Source: Alloyangia pacifica (GTDB lineage Bacteria > Pseudomonadota > Alphaproteobacteria > Rhodobacterales > Rhodobacteraceae). From it: a stretch of DNA of 64,000 nucleotides. The translations under genes were made by a program, and so were the position numbers. The DNA is taken from positions 248,001 to 312,000 of the forward strand of contig NZ_JAIVKX010000003.1 of the NCBI RefSeq assembly GCF_020524285.1, read 5' to 3'. Under the pieces are notes generated by a model, which was not told the DNA's origin, did not search any database, and saw only the letters and a program-made list of their open reading frames with translations. Position 1 is the first letter of the stretch. Every line of letters begins with the position of its first letter. Positions 19,777 to 29,116 of the stretch are shown one piece after another.

Positions 19777-21174
19777 ATGGACGGCACCCTCACCCAGAAC
19801 GACCTCAGCCATGTCGTCGAAGCCGACAAGGCCCACGTCTGGCACCACCTCGTGCAGCACAAGCAGTTCGAGACCTCGGACCCCAAGATCATCGTCGAGG
19901 GCAAGGGCATGCGCGTCTGGGACCAGACCGGACGCGAGCAGCTCGACGCCGTGTCGGGCGCGGTCTGGACGGTCAACGTCGGCTACGGCCGCAAGAGCAT
20001 CGTCGACGCGATCTCCGAGCAGTTGATGAAGCTGAACTACTACGCCGGTGCCGCGGGCTCGATCCCCGGTGCGCTCTTCGCCGAGAAGCTGATCACCAAG
20101 ATGCCGGGCATGAGCCGCGTCTACTACTGCAACTCCGGCTCCGAGGCGAACGAGAAAGCCTTCAAGATGGTCCGGCAGATCGCGCACAAGCGCTACGGCG
20201 GCAAGAAGCACAAGATCCTCTACCGCGAGCGCGATTATCACGGCACCACCATCGCGGCCCTGTCGGCTGGCGGTCAGGAAGAGCGCAACGCGCAGTACGG
20301 CCCCTTCGCGCCGGGCTTCGTGTCGGTGCCGCATTGCCTTGAATACCGCGCTGGCGACCAAGGCTGGGGCGATCTGTCGGGCGAGGCCTACGGCCAGCGC
20401 GCCGCCGATGCCATCGAAGAGGTGATCCTGCGCGAGGGCCCCGACACCGTCGGTGCGCTCTGCCTAGAGCCGGTGACCGCGGGCGGCGGCGTGATCGTGC
20501 CCCCGGCGGGCTACTGGCAGCGGGTGCAGGAGATTTGCCGCAAGTACGACATCCTGCTGCACATCGACGAGGTGGTCTGCGGCGTCGGGCGCACCGGCAC
20601 CTGGTTCGGCTACCAGCACTACGGCGTCGAGCCCGACTTCGTGACCATGGCCAAGGGCGTCGCCTCGGGCTATGCCGCCATCGCCTGCTGCGTGACCAAC
20701 GAGCGCGTCTTCGACCTGTTCAAGGACGACGCCGCGGACCCGATGAACTACTTCCGCGACATCTCGACCTTCGGCGGCTGCACCGCCGGCCCCGCCGCGG
20801 CGCTGGAGAACATGCGCATCATCGAGGACGAGAACCTGCTCGAGAACACCACTGCAATGGGTGAGTACATGCTCGGCCAACTCGAGGCGCTGAAGGACAA
20901 GCACGCGGTCGTCGGCGAGGCGCGCGGCAAGGGCCTGTTCCTTGGCGCCGAGCTGGTGACCGACCGCGCCACCCGCGAGCCGATGGACGAGAAGCGCACT
21001 GCCGCCGTCGTGGCCGAGGTGAACAAGCGCGGCGTCATCATCGGTATGACCAACCGCTCGATCCCCGGCTACAACAACACGCTGTGCTTCGCCCCGGCGC
21101 TGATCGCCACCAAGGACGACATCGACCAGATCGTCGAGGCCGTGGACGGCGCGCTCGGGACGGTCTTCGGCTGA
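19777..21174 (+). CDS. tpa: taurine--pyruvate aminotransferase
   Basis: PLP-dependent class III aminotransferase, 465 residues, converting taurine and pyruvate to sulfoacetaldehyde and alanine. Features are the GSEANEKAFKMVRQ stretch, RDYHGTTIAALSAGG, the PLP aspartate in LHIDEVVCGVGRTG and the Schiff-base lysine in VTMAKGVASGY. The whole sequence looks like the Rhodobacterales/Bilophila Tpa type, and the divergent tauABC supports it. CAGGAGAG precedes the ATG. Downstream enzymes Xsc and Pta are not in this window. A different omega-amino-acid donor remains possible. Confidence 0.88.
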   Translation: MDGTLTQNDLSHVVEADKAHVWHHLVQHKQFETSDPKIIVEGKGMRVWDQTGREQLDAVSGAVWTVNVGYGRKSIVDAISEQLMKLNYYAGAAGSIPGALFAEKLITKMPGMSRVYYCNSGSEANEKAFKMVRQIAHKRYGGKKHKILYRERDYHGTTIAALSAGGQEERNAQYGPFAPGFVSVPHCLEYRAGDQGWGDLSGEAYGQRAADAIEEVILREGPDTVGALCLEPVTAGGGVIVPPAGYWQRVQEICRKYDILLHIDEVVCGVGRTGTWFGYQHYGVEPDFVTMAKGVASGYAAIACCVTNERVFDLFKDDAADPMNYFRDISTFGGCTAGPAAALENMRIIEDENLLENTTAMGEYMLGQLEALKDKHAVVGEARGKGLFLGAELVTDRATREPMDEKRTAAVVAEVNKRGVIIGMTNRSIPGYNNTLCFAPALIATKDDIDQIVEAVDGALGTVFG

Positions 21175-21175
21175 G

Positions 21176-21874
21176 ATGACCGACCATCGCACGAACGAAC
21201 ACGGGCAGCCCATCGGGCTGCCCGTCGACGGTACCTTCCCCCGCCCCTTCCCCCCGCATGAGCCCATGCAGGGCCGCCGCATCAACCTCGCGCCGACCCG
21301 GTCCGAGCACGCGGCGCCGCTGTTCGACGCCTTCCTGAAGGACGAGAGCGGTCGCAACTGGACCTACCTGCTGCGCGAGCCTGTGCGGGACCTGAAAGCT
21401 GCACAGGCCTGGATCGACGACTGCGCCGCAAGCACCGATCCGCAGTTCTACACGCTCTGCACGCCCGATGGCACGCCGGTGGGAATCGCTTCGCACCTAC
21501 GGATCGACCCGAAAAACGGCGTGATCGAGGTCGGACATATCCACTTCAGCCCCCTGCTGCAGCGCAGCCCGGCCGCCACCGAAGCCATGTACCTGATGAT
21601 GAAGCGCGCCTTCGACGCGCTCGGCTACCGCCGCTACGAGTGGAAATGCGACGCGCTGAACGGCCCCTCGCGCCGGGCGGCGGAGCGGCTCGGCTTCACC
21701 TACGAGGGCACCTTCCGGCAGGCCGTGGTCAGCAAGGGCCGCAACCGAGACACGGCGTGGTTCTCTATCCTCGACAGCGAATGGCCGACGCTGAAGGCCC
21801 GGCTCGAAGCCTGGCTCGATCCCGCGAACTTCGACGCCCAAGGGCAGCAGATCGCCCGGCTTCAAGATCTCTAA
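21176..21874 (+). CDS. GNAT family N-acetyltransferase (RimJ/RimL-like)
   Basis: A 232-residue acetyltransferase starting one base after the tpa stop, so co-transcribed with it. The fold is recognisable from RINLAPTRSEHAAPLFDAF at the N-terminus and the acetyl-CoA region around YEWKCDALNGPSRRAAERLGF followed by YEGTFRQAVV. The substrate is unknown; RimJ/RimL relatives act on protein N-termini or small amines. Placement after tpa hints at amine metabolism, which is inference only. Confidence 0.87.
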   Translation: MTDHRTNEHGQPIGLPVDGTFPRPFPPHEPMQGRRINLAPTRSEHAAPLFDAFLKDESGRNWTYLLREPVRDLKAAQAWIDDCAASTDPQFYTLCTPDGTPVGIASHLRIDPKNGVIEVGHIHFSPLLQRSPAATEAMYLMMKRAFDALGYRRYEWKCDALNGPSRRAAERLGFTYEGTFRQAVVSKGRNRDTAWFSILDSEWPTLKARLEAWLDPANFDAQGQQIARLQDL

Positions 21875-21896
21875 ATACCTGTAAAACAATAAAAAA

Positions 21897-21916
21897 GGGC
21901 CGCGAAACCGCGGCCC
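21897..21916 (-). terminator. bidirectional terminator between GNAT and HU genes
   Basis: GGGCCGCG/CGCGGCCC with an AAAC loop is followed on the minus strand by TTTTTTATTG. It is a strong terminator for the HU gene and may also serve the convergent GNAT gene. Confidence 0.88.
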
Positions 21917-21940
21917 TGATGCTCAGTCGAGCAGGAAAGA

Positions 21941-22228
21941 TCAGCCGTTCACGCTGTCCTTCAGCGCCTTCGCAATGGTCATCTTGACCACCTTGTCGGC
22001 CTCTTTCTTGAACTGCTCGCCGGTGGCGGGGTTGCGCACCATGCGCTCGGGACGCTCGCGGCAATAGATTTTGCCAACGCCCGGCAGGGTCACGGCGCCG
22101 CCGTCTGCGACTTCCTTGGTGATGATGCCGGTGATCGCTTCCAGAGCGGTCGACGCGGTCTTCTTGTCTGCGCCCATCTCTTCTGCCAGTGCGGCCACGA
22201 GTTGGGTTTTGGTCATCGGCTTCGCCAT
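21941..22228 (-). CDS. HU family DNA-binding protein
   Basis: A 95-residue nucleoid-associated protein of the HU/IHF fold. It begins with helices in MTKTQLVAALAEEMGADKKTA, then has LPGVGKIYCRERPERMVRNPATGE, covering the beta-arm with the conserved RNPxTGE; the proline at the arm tip is not obvious. It is slightly basic and contains one cysteine, unusual for HU. It probably bends DNA non-specifically. It is a single-gene transcript with its own promoter and strong terminator. Confidence 0.92.
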   Translation of the reverse strand: MAKPMTKTQLVAALAEEMGADKKTASTALEAITGIITKEVADGGAVTLPGVGKIYCRERPERMVRNPATGEQFKKEADKVVKMTIAKALKDSVNG

Positions 22229-22280
22229 TTCATGGTCTCCTTGAACTGCCCGAGTACTTGGGCCCCATTGAGGTCACTTA

Positions 22281-22294
22281 ACTCTATGTAGAGT
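22281..22294. promoter_or_regulatory. palindrome in the HU promoter
   Basis: ACTCTA-TG-TAGAGT lies 53-66 bases before the HU start. On the minus strand it falls between a possible -35 (TTGTGT) and -10 (TTAAGT) spaced by 17 bases, the position of a repressor operator. The promoter assignment is weak; the palindrome itself is clear. Confidence 0.45.
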
Positions 22295-22360
22295 CGAAAC
22301 ACAACGAATAGTGGCTTTTTGCAAGAGAAATCTACGCGTATTGCGCTGCGAACCGCCGAT

Positions 22361-23845
22361 TCACAGGAAGGCTGTTTCGTCGAAGCTACGCAATTTCCGG
22401 CTATGGATCCGTTCGAGGGGCATCGTGCGGAGATGTTCCATGGCTCTTATCCCGATCATCAGGTGGCGCGCCACCTGTGTCTTGTAGAAATCCGACGCCA
22501 TTCCGGGCAGTTTCAGCTCGCCATGCAGCGGCTTGTCGCTGACGCAGAGCAAGGTGCCGTAGGGCACCCGGAAGCGGAAGCCGTTGGCGGCGATGGTCGC
22601 GCTCTCCATGTCCAGCGCCACGGCGCGGCACTGGCTGAGCCGCTGCACCGGGCCGCGCTGGTCGCGCAGTTCCCAGTTGCGGTTGTCGACCGAGGCGACG
22701 GTGCCCGTACGCATGACCCGCTTGAGGTCATAGCCGGAAAGCTGCGTCTCTTCCTCGACCGCGTCTTCCAGCGCCACCTGGATCTCGGCCAGCGCCGGGA
22801 TCGGCACCCAGACCGGCAGGTCGTCGTCGAGCACCTTGTCCTCGCGCAGGTAGGCGTGGGCCAGCACGAAGTCCCCAAGGCTCTGGGAGTTGCGCAGCCC
22901 GGCGCAGTGCCCGACCATCAGCCAGGCATGCGGGCGCAGCACGGCGATGTGGTCCGTGGCGGTCTTGGCGTTCGACGGGCCGACGCCGATATTGACCAGC
23001 GTGATGCCCGAGCCGTCCTTGCGCTTGAGGTGGTAGGTCGGCATCTGCGGCATCTTGGCGGTCAGCGGGATCTCGGTCGCGGCGTCGGTGATCTCGACGT
23101 TCCCGGTCGACACGAAGGCGGTGTAGCCGCTCTCCGGATCGGCGAGCTGCTTGCGGGCGTAGGCCTCGAACTCGCTGACGTAGAACTGGTAGTTGGTGAA
23201 CAGCACGTGGTTCTGGAAATGCCCCGGGTCGGTGGCGGTATAGTGCGCCAGCCGGGCGAGCGAGTAGTCCACCCGCTGTGCGGTGAAGGGCGCCAGCGGC
23301 TCGGCGCCGTCGGGGGCGGGCCGCGCAACGCCGTTGACGATGTCGTCATTGGTGATGGTCAGGTCCGGCACGTCGAAAACGTCGCGCAGGATGAAGCTGC
23401 CCGCCCCTTCCTGCGGCACGGTCAGCTCGGGGTAGTTGGCCACGGCGAAATGCACCGGCATCGGCGTGTCCGACAGGCCGACCTGCACCTTCACCCCGTG
23501 GTTCTCGATCAGCAGCCCGATCTGCTGCTTCAGGTAGTGCCGGAACAGGTCCGGCCGGGTGATCGAGGTGGCATGGGTGCCGGGCGCCGAGACGTGGCCG
23601 AAGCTCAGGCGGCTGTCCACCTTCGCAAAGCTGGTCGTGGTGATGCGAACCTCGGGGTAGAAGGCGCGGTAACGCACGCCCGGGTGCCCTTCGGCCATGG
23701 ACGACAGGAACCGCTCCTTGAGGAACTCCGCCGCCTGGTCGTACAGCACGCAGAGCCGGTCCACCGCCGCCTCGGCGGTGTCGAAGAGCTCCGGACCGGG
23801 GGCCTCGGGAGAAACGATCTGCAATTTCGCCTGCATGTCCTGCAT
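22361..23845 (-). CDS. amn: AMP nucleosidase
   Basis: Hydrolyses AMP to adenine and ribose 5-phosphate, regulating adenylate pools in the cytoplasm. At 494 residues it matches E. coli Amn (484). An N-terminal regulatory domain (to about residue 180) is followed by the phosphorylase-type catalytic domain, with VNIGVGPSNAKTATDHI, MVGHCAGLRNSQSLGDFVLAHAY broken across the phosphate site, and ALDMESATIAANGFRF. AAGGAG precedes the ATG. It is divergent from the topoisomerase IB gene. Confidence 0.93.
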   Translation of the reverse strand: MQDMQAKLQIVSPEAPGPELFDTAEAAVDRLCVLYDQAAEFLKERFLSSMAEGHPGVRYRAFYPEVRITTTSFAKVDSRLSFGHVSAPGTHATSITRPDLFRHYLKQQIGLLIENHGVKVQVGLSDTPMPVHFAVANYPELTVPQEGAGSFILRDVFDVPDLTITNDDIVNGVARPAPDGAEPLAPFTAQRVDYSLARLAHYTATDPGHFQNHVLFTNYQFYVSEFEAYARKQLADPESGYTAFVSTGNVEITDAATEIPLTAKMPQMPTYHLKRKDGSGITLVNIGVGPSNAKTATDHIAVLRPHAWLMVGHCAGLRNSQSLGDFVLAHAYLREDKVLDDDLPVWVPIPALAEIQVALEDAVEEETQLSGYDLKRVMRTGTVASVDNRNWELRDQRGPVQRLSQCRAVALDMESATIAANGFRFRVPYGTLLCVSDKPLHGELKLPGMASDFYKTQVARHLMIGIRAMEHLRTMPLERIHSRKLRSFDETAFL

Positions 23846-23973
23846 CTGCGGCTCCTTCCGCTATTTTGCCGGCGAGCGTGGCAGGAAGACGTGACGGGTT
23901 CAAGACGTCCCGATCACCCGCCACCCGCGTTTGTCCATGCGGAACCCGGTCGGCACGCGCGGCGTTCGCAGGC

Positions 23974-24951
23974 ATGACCCAGCGCCCCGACCTCGTCTAC
24001 TATCCCGACAGCCGCCCCGGCATCCTGCGGCGGCGCTGCGGCCACGGCTTCAGCTACATCGCCCCCGACGGCACCCGCATCGACGCCGCCGAGGAGCGGG
24101 CGCGGATCAAGGCGCTGGCGGTACCCCCGGCCTACGAGCAGGTGTGGATCTGCCCGCGTGCCAATGGCCACCTGCAGGCCACCGGGCGCGATGCCCGCGA
24201 CCGCAAGCAATACCGCTACCACCCGGAATGGACGACATTTCGGTCAGAGCGGAAATACGGGCATCTCGCCGAGTTCGGCGCCGCCCTGCCCGGCTTGCGC
24301 CGCAGCATCCTGCGGCAATTGCGCGACCGCGATCCGGGAGAGAAGGACTTCGCCCTCGCCGCCACGCTCGCCCTGCTCGATCGCGCCGGGCTGCGCGTCG
24401 GAAATGCCGATTACGCGGCGGAGAACGGCAGCTACGGCGCGACCACACTGCGCGGCACGCACCTGCGGCTCGACGGTGGCACGCTGCACCTGCGCTTTCC
24501 CGGTAAGGGCGGCAAGCGCGTGCACAAGCGGCTGAAAGACCGCACGCTCGAGCGCGCGCTGACCGCCCTGGACGACCTGCCGGGCAAGGAGCTGATCGCC
24601 TGGCTCGACGAAGACGGCACACCGCATGTGCTGCGCTCGGAGGAGATCAACCGCTGGCTCGCCGAGCGCACCGGCTGCCCCGCGCTGACCGCCAAGACCT
24701 TCCGCACCTGGAACGGCAGCGTCGCGGCGCTGGAGGCGGCCACGCGCAGCGAAAGGATCAGCATCAAGGCAATGGCCGAGGCCGCCGCCGCGCGGCTGGC
24801 GAACACACCGACGGTGGCGCGCAACTCCTACATCCATCCCGAGGTGATCGCGCTCGCCGGAAAGGGCCTGCCCACGGTGCTCGAGACCGCGCCCGAGCGC
24901 CCGGGGCTGCGCCGCGCCGAGGCGCAGCTTCTCGCCCTCCTGGAGCGCTGA
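23974..24951 (+). CDS. DNA topoisomerase IB (poxvirus/bacterial type)
   Basis: Relaxes supercoils through a 3'-phosphotyrosyl intermediate. It has 325 residues, the normal size for bacterial TopIB. Features are YYPDSRPGILRRRCG at the N-terminus, KQYRYHPEW, the catalytic Arg/Lys region (ATLALLDRAGLRVGN, FPGKGGKRVHK) and the active-site tyrosine in NSYIHPEVIALA. Start choice: ATG at 23974 matches the family N-terminus. No partner gene is nearby. Confidence 0.92.
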   Translation: MTQRPDLVYYPDSRPGILRRRCGHGFSYIAPDGTRIDAAEERARIKALAVPPAYEQVWICPRANGHLQATGRDARDRKQYRYHPEWTTFRSERKYGHLAEFGAALPGLRRSILRQLRDRDPGEKDFALAATLALLDRAGLRVGNADYAAENGSYGATTLRGTHLRLDGGTLHLRFPGKGGKRVHKRLKDRTLERALTALDDLPGKELIAWLDEDGTPHVLRSEEINRWLAERTGCPALTAKTFRTWNGSVAALEAATRSERISIKAMAEAAAARLANTPTVARNSYIHPEVIALAGKGLPTVLETAPERPGLRRAEAQLLALLER

Positions 24952-24954
24952 AGC

Positions 24955-25437
24955 TCAGCCGCGCAGCCCGGTCTCGACCAGCATGCCGCGGCGCTTGGCC
25001 TCGTAGTAGTAGCCGCGGGCGTACCAACCGATCGCCGCATCCGGGTTGCCGTTCGACAGCAGCCAGGCCCCGCGCAGGTATTTCACCCCGTATTCCAGAT
25101 TGGTGTCGGCATCGAGCAGGTCGCGCGGCTGGCCCTGGAAGCCCATGGTCCGCGCCGTGGCCGGAAGGATCTGCAGCAGGCCGTAATAGGGTCCGTTGCG
25201 CGCCTCGGGCGTGTGGGTGCTCTCGCGGATCGCAAGCCTGTGGACCAGCCGCCGAGGCACCTCGTAGTGGTCGGACCAGCGGTTGATCGACGCGCGCAGC
25301 TCGGGGGTCTCGTTGGGATAGAGCGGCGGGTCGAAGCGCGTCACCTCCACGTCCTCCTGCTGCGCGGCGCAGGCGGCCAGCGGCAGAAGGACAAGCGACA
25401 GGCAGGCGCGCCGGGTCATTTCCGTCTTTCGGGACAT
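24955..25437 (-). CDS. small lytic transglycosylase lipoprotein
   Basis: A peptidoglycan lytic transglycosylase (SLT fold) of about 160 residues. The N-terminus is a lipoprotein signal with lipobox LAAC (SLVLLPLAACAAQ). The catalytic glutamate is in AIRESTHTPEAR, followed by GLLQILPATARTMGF and later NLEYGVKYLRG and YARGYYYEAKRRG, standard SLT landmarks. ATG at 25419 (MTRRACL) is an alternative start that also gives a complete lipoprotein signal. It is convergent with the topoisomerase gene, three bases apart. Confidence 0.87.
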   Translation of the reverse strand: MSRKTEMTRRACLSLVLLPLAACAAQQEDVEVTRFDPPLYPNETPELRASINRWSDHYEVPRRLVHRLAIRESTHTPEARNGPYYGLLQILPATARTMGFQGQPRDLLDADTNLEYGVKYLRGAWLLSNGNPDAAIGWYARGYYYEAKRRGMLVETGLRG

Positions 25438-25577
25438 TCCGAATTCCAAGTAGCCTCTGATGGGCTTTCATACTCCGGCTTTGCGCCCCGGCCTATCCTG
25501 CTCAATGGCATATCGGCAAGATGGCGCCTGTCCGGCGGGGCTTGTCAAAACGCCGGTCGCGCCCCAGTTTGCCGGCC

Positions 25578-26432
25578 ATGACACGCACGCTGCTCACCCT
25601 CGGCCACGGCTATTCCGCCGCCGCCCTCGCCCGCCGGCTGCTCCCGCGGGGATGGCGCATCCTCGGCACCCACCGAGACCCCGCGAGGGCGCCCGACCTT
25701 GTGGCCCAGGGCGTGGAACCGGTGCTCTGGCAGCGCGCGCCGCTCGAAGCGGCGCTGGCGCAGGCCAGCCACGTGCTGGTCTCGGCGGGGCCGCGCGACG
25801 GCGGCGATCCCGCTTTGGCAGAGATCGGTCCCGCCATCGCCGCGCGCGCTCCGGAACTCGACTGGGTTGGATACCTCTCGACCACGGGCGTCTACGGCGA
25901 TCACGGCGGCGGCTGGGTGGGCGAAGACACGCCGCTGCAGCCCAGCACGCCGCGCGGCGCGGCGCGCAAGGCGGCCGAAGAAGCCTGGCAGGCGATCCCC
26001 GGCCTGCCGCTGCACATCTTCCGTCTCGCCGGCATCTACGGGCCCGGCCGCGGCCCCTTCGAGAAGGTCCGCCAGGGCACGGCGCGGCGCATCGTGAAAC
26101 CCGGGCAGGTGTTCAGCCGCATCCACGTGGATGACATCGCGCAGGTGCTCGAGGCGTCGATCCGCCAGCCGCGCCCCGGCGCCATCTACAACCTGTGCGA
26201 CGACGACCCGGCCCCGCCCGAGGACGTGCTGCTGCACGCGGCCGAGCTTCTGGACCTGCCCGCCCCGCCCGAGGTCGCCTTCGACGCGGCCGAGATGAGC
26301 CCCATGGCGCGCAGCTTCTACGCCGAGAACAAGCGGGTGCGGAACGATCGCATCAAGCACGAGCTGGGCATCAAACTGCTCTACCCCGACTACCGCGCGG
26401 GCCTCGCCGCACTGCTCGCCGAGGGAGGCTGA
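25578..26432 (+). CDS. atypical SDR / NAD(P)-dependent epimerase-like protein (YeeZ-like)
   Basis: A 284-residue extended Rossmann protein. A shortened nucleotide motif (LGHGYSAAALARRLL) is followed by YLSTTGVYGDHGGGWV and FRLAGIYGPGRGPF. The usual SDR YxxxK pair is not evident, as in YeeZ-type atypical SDRs. The product and substrate are unknown. ATG at 25578 is the family-like start. It stands alone between a divergent lipoprotein gene and a convergent queF. Confidence 0.85.
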   Translation: MTRTLLTLGHGYSAAALARRLLPRGWRILGTHRDPARAPDLVAQGVEPVLWQRAPLEAALAQASHVLVSAGPRDGGDPALAEIGPAIAARAPELDWVGYLSTTGVYGDHGGGWVGEDTPLQPSTPRGAARKAAEEAWQAIPGLPLHIFRLAGIYGPGRGPFEKVRQGTARRIVKPGQVFSRIHVDDIAQVLEASIRQPRPGAIYNLCDDDPAPPEDVLLHAAELLDLPAPPEVAFDAAEMSPMARSFYAENKRVRNDRIKHELGIKLLYPDYRAGLAALLAEGG

Positions 26433-26440
26433 ACCCCGCC

Positions 26441-26505
26441 CTTTCGCCTAGGTCGAAATATCCCGGGGGAGGCCGCGCCCCGCGCGGCCGGGGGCAGAGC
26501 CCCCT
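26441..26505 (+). repeat. 3'-end dispersed element, copy 3
   Basis: It starts eight bases after the SDR stop with CTTTCGCCTAGGTCGAAATA, then TCCCGGGGG, an internal GCCGCG/CGCGGC hairpin and GGGGGCAGAGCCCCC. It is almost the same as copy 4 at 29031-29092. Sequence from 26506 to 26601 is GC-rich spacer without a gene. Confidence 0.72.
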
Positions 26506-26601
26506 TCTTCCCTTTAGCGCAATTGTGTCGCCCGGGGGCGGAGCTCCTTTCTCACATAAAGCGCGGCTACCGCGCGGGGCAGCCCCCTCGAACGCGCGCG
26601 C

Positions 26602-27066
26602 TCAACCGCGCCCACGGTAGGGCGGCACGCCCTGATCGGGGATCCACACGCCCTCGGGCATCGGTCCGGTCTGGTAGAACACATCAATCGGGATGCCGCC
26701 GCGCGGGTACCAGTAGCCGCCAATGCGCAGCCATTGCGGTTCCAGAAACTCCACCAGCCGCCGGGCGATGGAGATGGTGCAGTCCTCGTGGAAGGCGCCG
26801 TGGTTGCGGAACGAGCCGAGGTAGAGCTTCAGGGCCTTGCTCTCGACCAGCCAGTCCCCCGGCACGTAATCAATGACCAGATGCGCGAAATCGGGCTGGC
26901 CGGTCATCGGGCAGAGCGAGGTGAACTCCGGCGCGGTGAAGCGCACGTTGTAGGCCACGTCGGCCTGCGGATTGGGCACCCGCTCGAGCTCGGCCTTCTC
27001 GGGCGAGGTGGGCAGCAACGTGGCGCCGCCGAGCTGCTTGAGGTTGCTGTAGATGCTGTCGGTCAT
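26602..27066 (-). CDS. queF: preQ0 reductase (NADPH-dependent 7-cyano-7-deazaguanine reductase)
   Basis: Reduces preQ0 to preQ1, the base inserted into tRNA for queuosine. At 154 residues it is the unimodular YkvM-type. The nucleophilic cysteine lies in [11 protein letters not shown] and the QueF signature is in [17 protein letters not shown]. It is the last gene of queC-queD-queE-queF, 24 bases after queE. Confidence 0.95.
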   Translation of the reverse strand: MTDSIYSNLKQLGGATLLPTSPEKAELERVPNPQADVAYNVRFTAPEFTSLCPMTGQPDFAHLVIDYVPGDWLVESKALKLYLGSFRNHGAFHEDCTISIARRLVEFLEPQWLRIGGYWYPRGGIPIDVFYQTGPMPEGVWIPDQGVPPYRGRG

Positions 27067-27090
27067 TTCGGGATCTCCGGAAATGGAAAT

Positions 27091-27798
27091 TCAGACGCCG
27101 CGCTTGTTGCCCCAGAGGAGCACATGCAGCTGCGGCAGGATGCGGGGCGCGAACCAGCCATCCGCGGTGGCGATCTCGGTGAGCCACAGGAGGCGGTCGG
27201 CGAGGCTTTGCGGATCGAGCGGCACATCCGGGTCGACCTCGGGGTTGCCGGGCTGCAGGTAGAGCGGCAGTTCGGGGTGCCGGGCATGGGCGTCCTTCGC
27301 CCAGTGGTAGTCGCGCTGGTCGAAGATCACGATCTTCATGACCACCTGCCGCGCGCCCTGCCCCGCCGCAACGCAATCGGCGAAGGCGTCCCAGTCGACG
27401 GTCTCGCCGCTCGACGGCGGCTTGGGGCTGAGCACCAGCGTGTCGAGCGCGCCGAACCACGGGCGCGCCACCGAGCCCTGCGTTTCGCAGGCGAAGCGGT
27501 AGCCCTCTGCACGGCCCATCTCGATCACCGGGCCGAAATCCTGGATCGCCGGGTTGCCGCCGCTGAGCGAGACGGTGATCGGCCGCCCGCCCGAAAGGCG
27601 CGTGACCTCCGCCCAGACCTCTTTATCGGACAGGGGCGTCCAGCTGTGCCGGTAGGCGCTGTCGACCGCGTGCAGGCTGTCGCACCAGCTGCAGCGGTAG
27701 TCGCAGCCGCCGGCGCGGACAAAGACGGTGGGCTCGCCGATCAGCGCGCCCTCGCCCTGGATCGTCGGGCCGAAGATCTCGGCAATGCGCAGAACCAT
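27091..27798 (-). CDS. queE: 7-carboxy-7-deazaguanine synthase
   Basis: Radical SAM enzyme converting carboxytetrahydropterin to CDG in queuosine precursor synthesis. It has 235 residues. The [4Fe-4S] motif is CDYRCSWC (CX3CX2C) near residue 31, followed by the conserved WCDSLHAV region and the SLSGGNPAI loop. It starts two bases after the queD stop. Confidence 0.94.
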   Translation of the reverse strand: MVLRIAEIFGPTIQGEGALIGEPTVFVRAGGCDYRCSWCDSLHAVDSAYRHSWTPLSDKEVWAEVTRLSGGRPITVSLSGGNPAIQDFGPVIEMGRAEGYRFACETQGSVARPWFGALDTLVLSPKPPSSGETVDWDAFADCVAAGQGARQVVMKIVIFDQRDYHWAKDAHARHPELPLYLQPGNPEVDPDVPLDPQSLADRLLWLTEIATADGWFAPRILPQLHVLLWGNKRGV

Positions 27799-27799
27799 G

Positions 27800-28168
27800 T
27801 CAGGCCGCCAGCGGCGCGGGCCGGTATTCGGCCCAGGTCTTCGGAGTCTCGCTGACCTTGACCGAGGTGGTCTCGGGCCAGCGCGCGGCGCACCACTCGT
27901 AGAAATGCAGCGCCAGGTTCTCGGCGGTCGAGGCGACGTTCAGCACGTCGTTGAGGTGCCGGTGGTCGAAGCAGTCGTCGATATAGGCCTTGAGCGGCGC
28001 CAGCTCGTGGTAGTCGCGCACGAAACCGTCCGCGTTCAGCTCGCGCGCCGTCAGTTCGACCACGACGATGTAATTGTGCCCGTGCATCCGGGCGCATTGG
28101 TGATCGTCCGGCAGATGCGTCAGCTGGTGCGAGGCGGAGAAGTGAAACTCTTTGCTGATCCGGAACAT
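27800..28168 (-). CDS. queD: 6-carboxytetrahydropterin synthase
   Basis: Zinc enzyme that makes 6-carboxy-5,6,7,8-tetrahydropterin from dihydroneopterin triphosphate. It has 122 residues. Zinc histidines are in FSASHQL and MHGHNY, with the catalytic cysteine in [18 protein letters not shown] carries the His/Asp relay. Its ATG overlaps the queC stop by one base (TGATG). Confidence 0.95.
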   Translation of the reverse strand: MFRISKEFHFSASHQLTHLPDDHQCARMHGHNYIVVVELTARELNADGFVRDYHELAPLKAYIDDCFDHRHLNDVLNVASTAENLALHFYEWCAARWPETTSVKVSETPKTWAEYRPAPLAA

Positions 28169-28869
28169 CACGCCTCCTCCCGGCTGGCCACGGCCTGAAC
28201 CCAGAAATCGGGGTCGGCATAGACGGTGGGGTCCGCGATGCCCGCGAGATGGAAAGCCTCGCGCCGCTCGACGCAGGTGCCGCAGCAGCCGCAATGCACC
28301 TCGCCGCCCTTGTAGCACGACCATGTCTCGGCGAAGGGCGTGCCGTGCCTGGCGCCCTCGGTGACGATGTCGGCCTTGGTGCGCTCGACGAAGGGCGTGT
28401 AGAGCCGCACGTCGGCATAGCCGTCGAGCGCCTCGCGCTGCATCGCCTCGAAGGCGCGGGTGAAGCCGGGGCGGCAGTCGGGGTAGATGAAGTGGTCCCC
28501 GCCATGCACGGCGGTGGCGACCGCCTCGTCGCCATTGGCCGCGGCGACGCCGAAGGCGATGGCCAGCATGATGGCATTGCGGTTTGGGACCACGGTGATG
28601 CGCATGGTCTCCTCGGCGTAGTGCCCGTCGGGCACGTCGATGTCCGAGGTCAGCGCCGAGCCGGTAAGCGCCGCGCCGATGCCGCGCATGTCGATGCGGT
28701 GGAAGGGCACGCCGAGACGCGCGGCCGCGGCCTTGGCGAAGTCCAGCTCCTTGGCGTGGCGCTGGCCGTAGTCGAAGGAGACAAGGCGGGTGAGGTCGTG
28801 CTCCGAGGCGACCATATGGGCGAGCGAGACGGAGTCCAGCCCGCCGGAGCAGATGACGATAGTCTTCAT
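28168..28869 (-). CDS. queC: 7-cyano-7-deazaguanine synthase
   Basis: ATP-dependent synthase producing preQ0 from CDG and ammonia. It has 233 residues. The PP-loop is ICSGGLDSVSLAH at the N-terminus and the zinc-binding cysteine cluster is HCGCCGTCVERREAF near residue 200. It is the first gene of the que operon. I see no preQ1 riboswitch in the 160 bases upstream of the ATG. Confidence 0.95.
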   Translation of the reverse strand: MKTIVICSGGLDSVSLAHMVASEHDLTRLVSFDYGQRHAKELDFAKAAAARLGVPFHRIDMRGIGAALTGSALTSDIDVPDGHYAEETMRITVVPNRNAIMLAIAFGVAAANGDEAVATAVHGGDHFIYPDCRPGFTRAFEAMQREALDGYADVRLYTPFVERTKADIVTEGARHGTPFAETWSCYKGGEVHCGCCGTCVERREAFHLAGIADPTVYADPDFWVQAVASREEA

Positions 28870-29030
28870 GTTGAACCCTTGTTTTGATGACCGGGTAGGC
28901 TGCGACCGGTGTGGGCGGGTCCATAAAGGACCGGGCGCCACGGGACAAGGGGAATGACGGCGCGGACACGGGAGCGTGCGCGCAAGCGGGACCGGGGGAG
29001 AGCGATGCCCGCCGCGCAATTGAAGAGTAA

Positions 29031-29092
29031 GGGGGCTCTGCCCCCGTCCGCTTCGCGGCCTCCCCCGGGATATTTCTCTCTAGGCGAAAGGG
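29031..29092 (-). repeat. 3'-end dispersed element, copy 4
   Basis: Read on the minus strand it starts 25 bases after the dxs stop: CTTTCGCCTAGAGAGAAATA, TCCCGGGGG, GCCGCGAAGCGG, then GGGGGCAGAGCCCCC. It is in sense with dxs and lies between dxs and queC. Confidence 0.72.
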
Positions 29093-29116
29093 CGCAGGAC
29101 AGCGCCCCTCGGGCCG

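Noticed and set aside
28870-29030. Possible preQ1 riboswitch before queC
   Set aside because: No preQ1-I, -II or -III aptamer motif is visible in the leader, despite a queuosine operon following.
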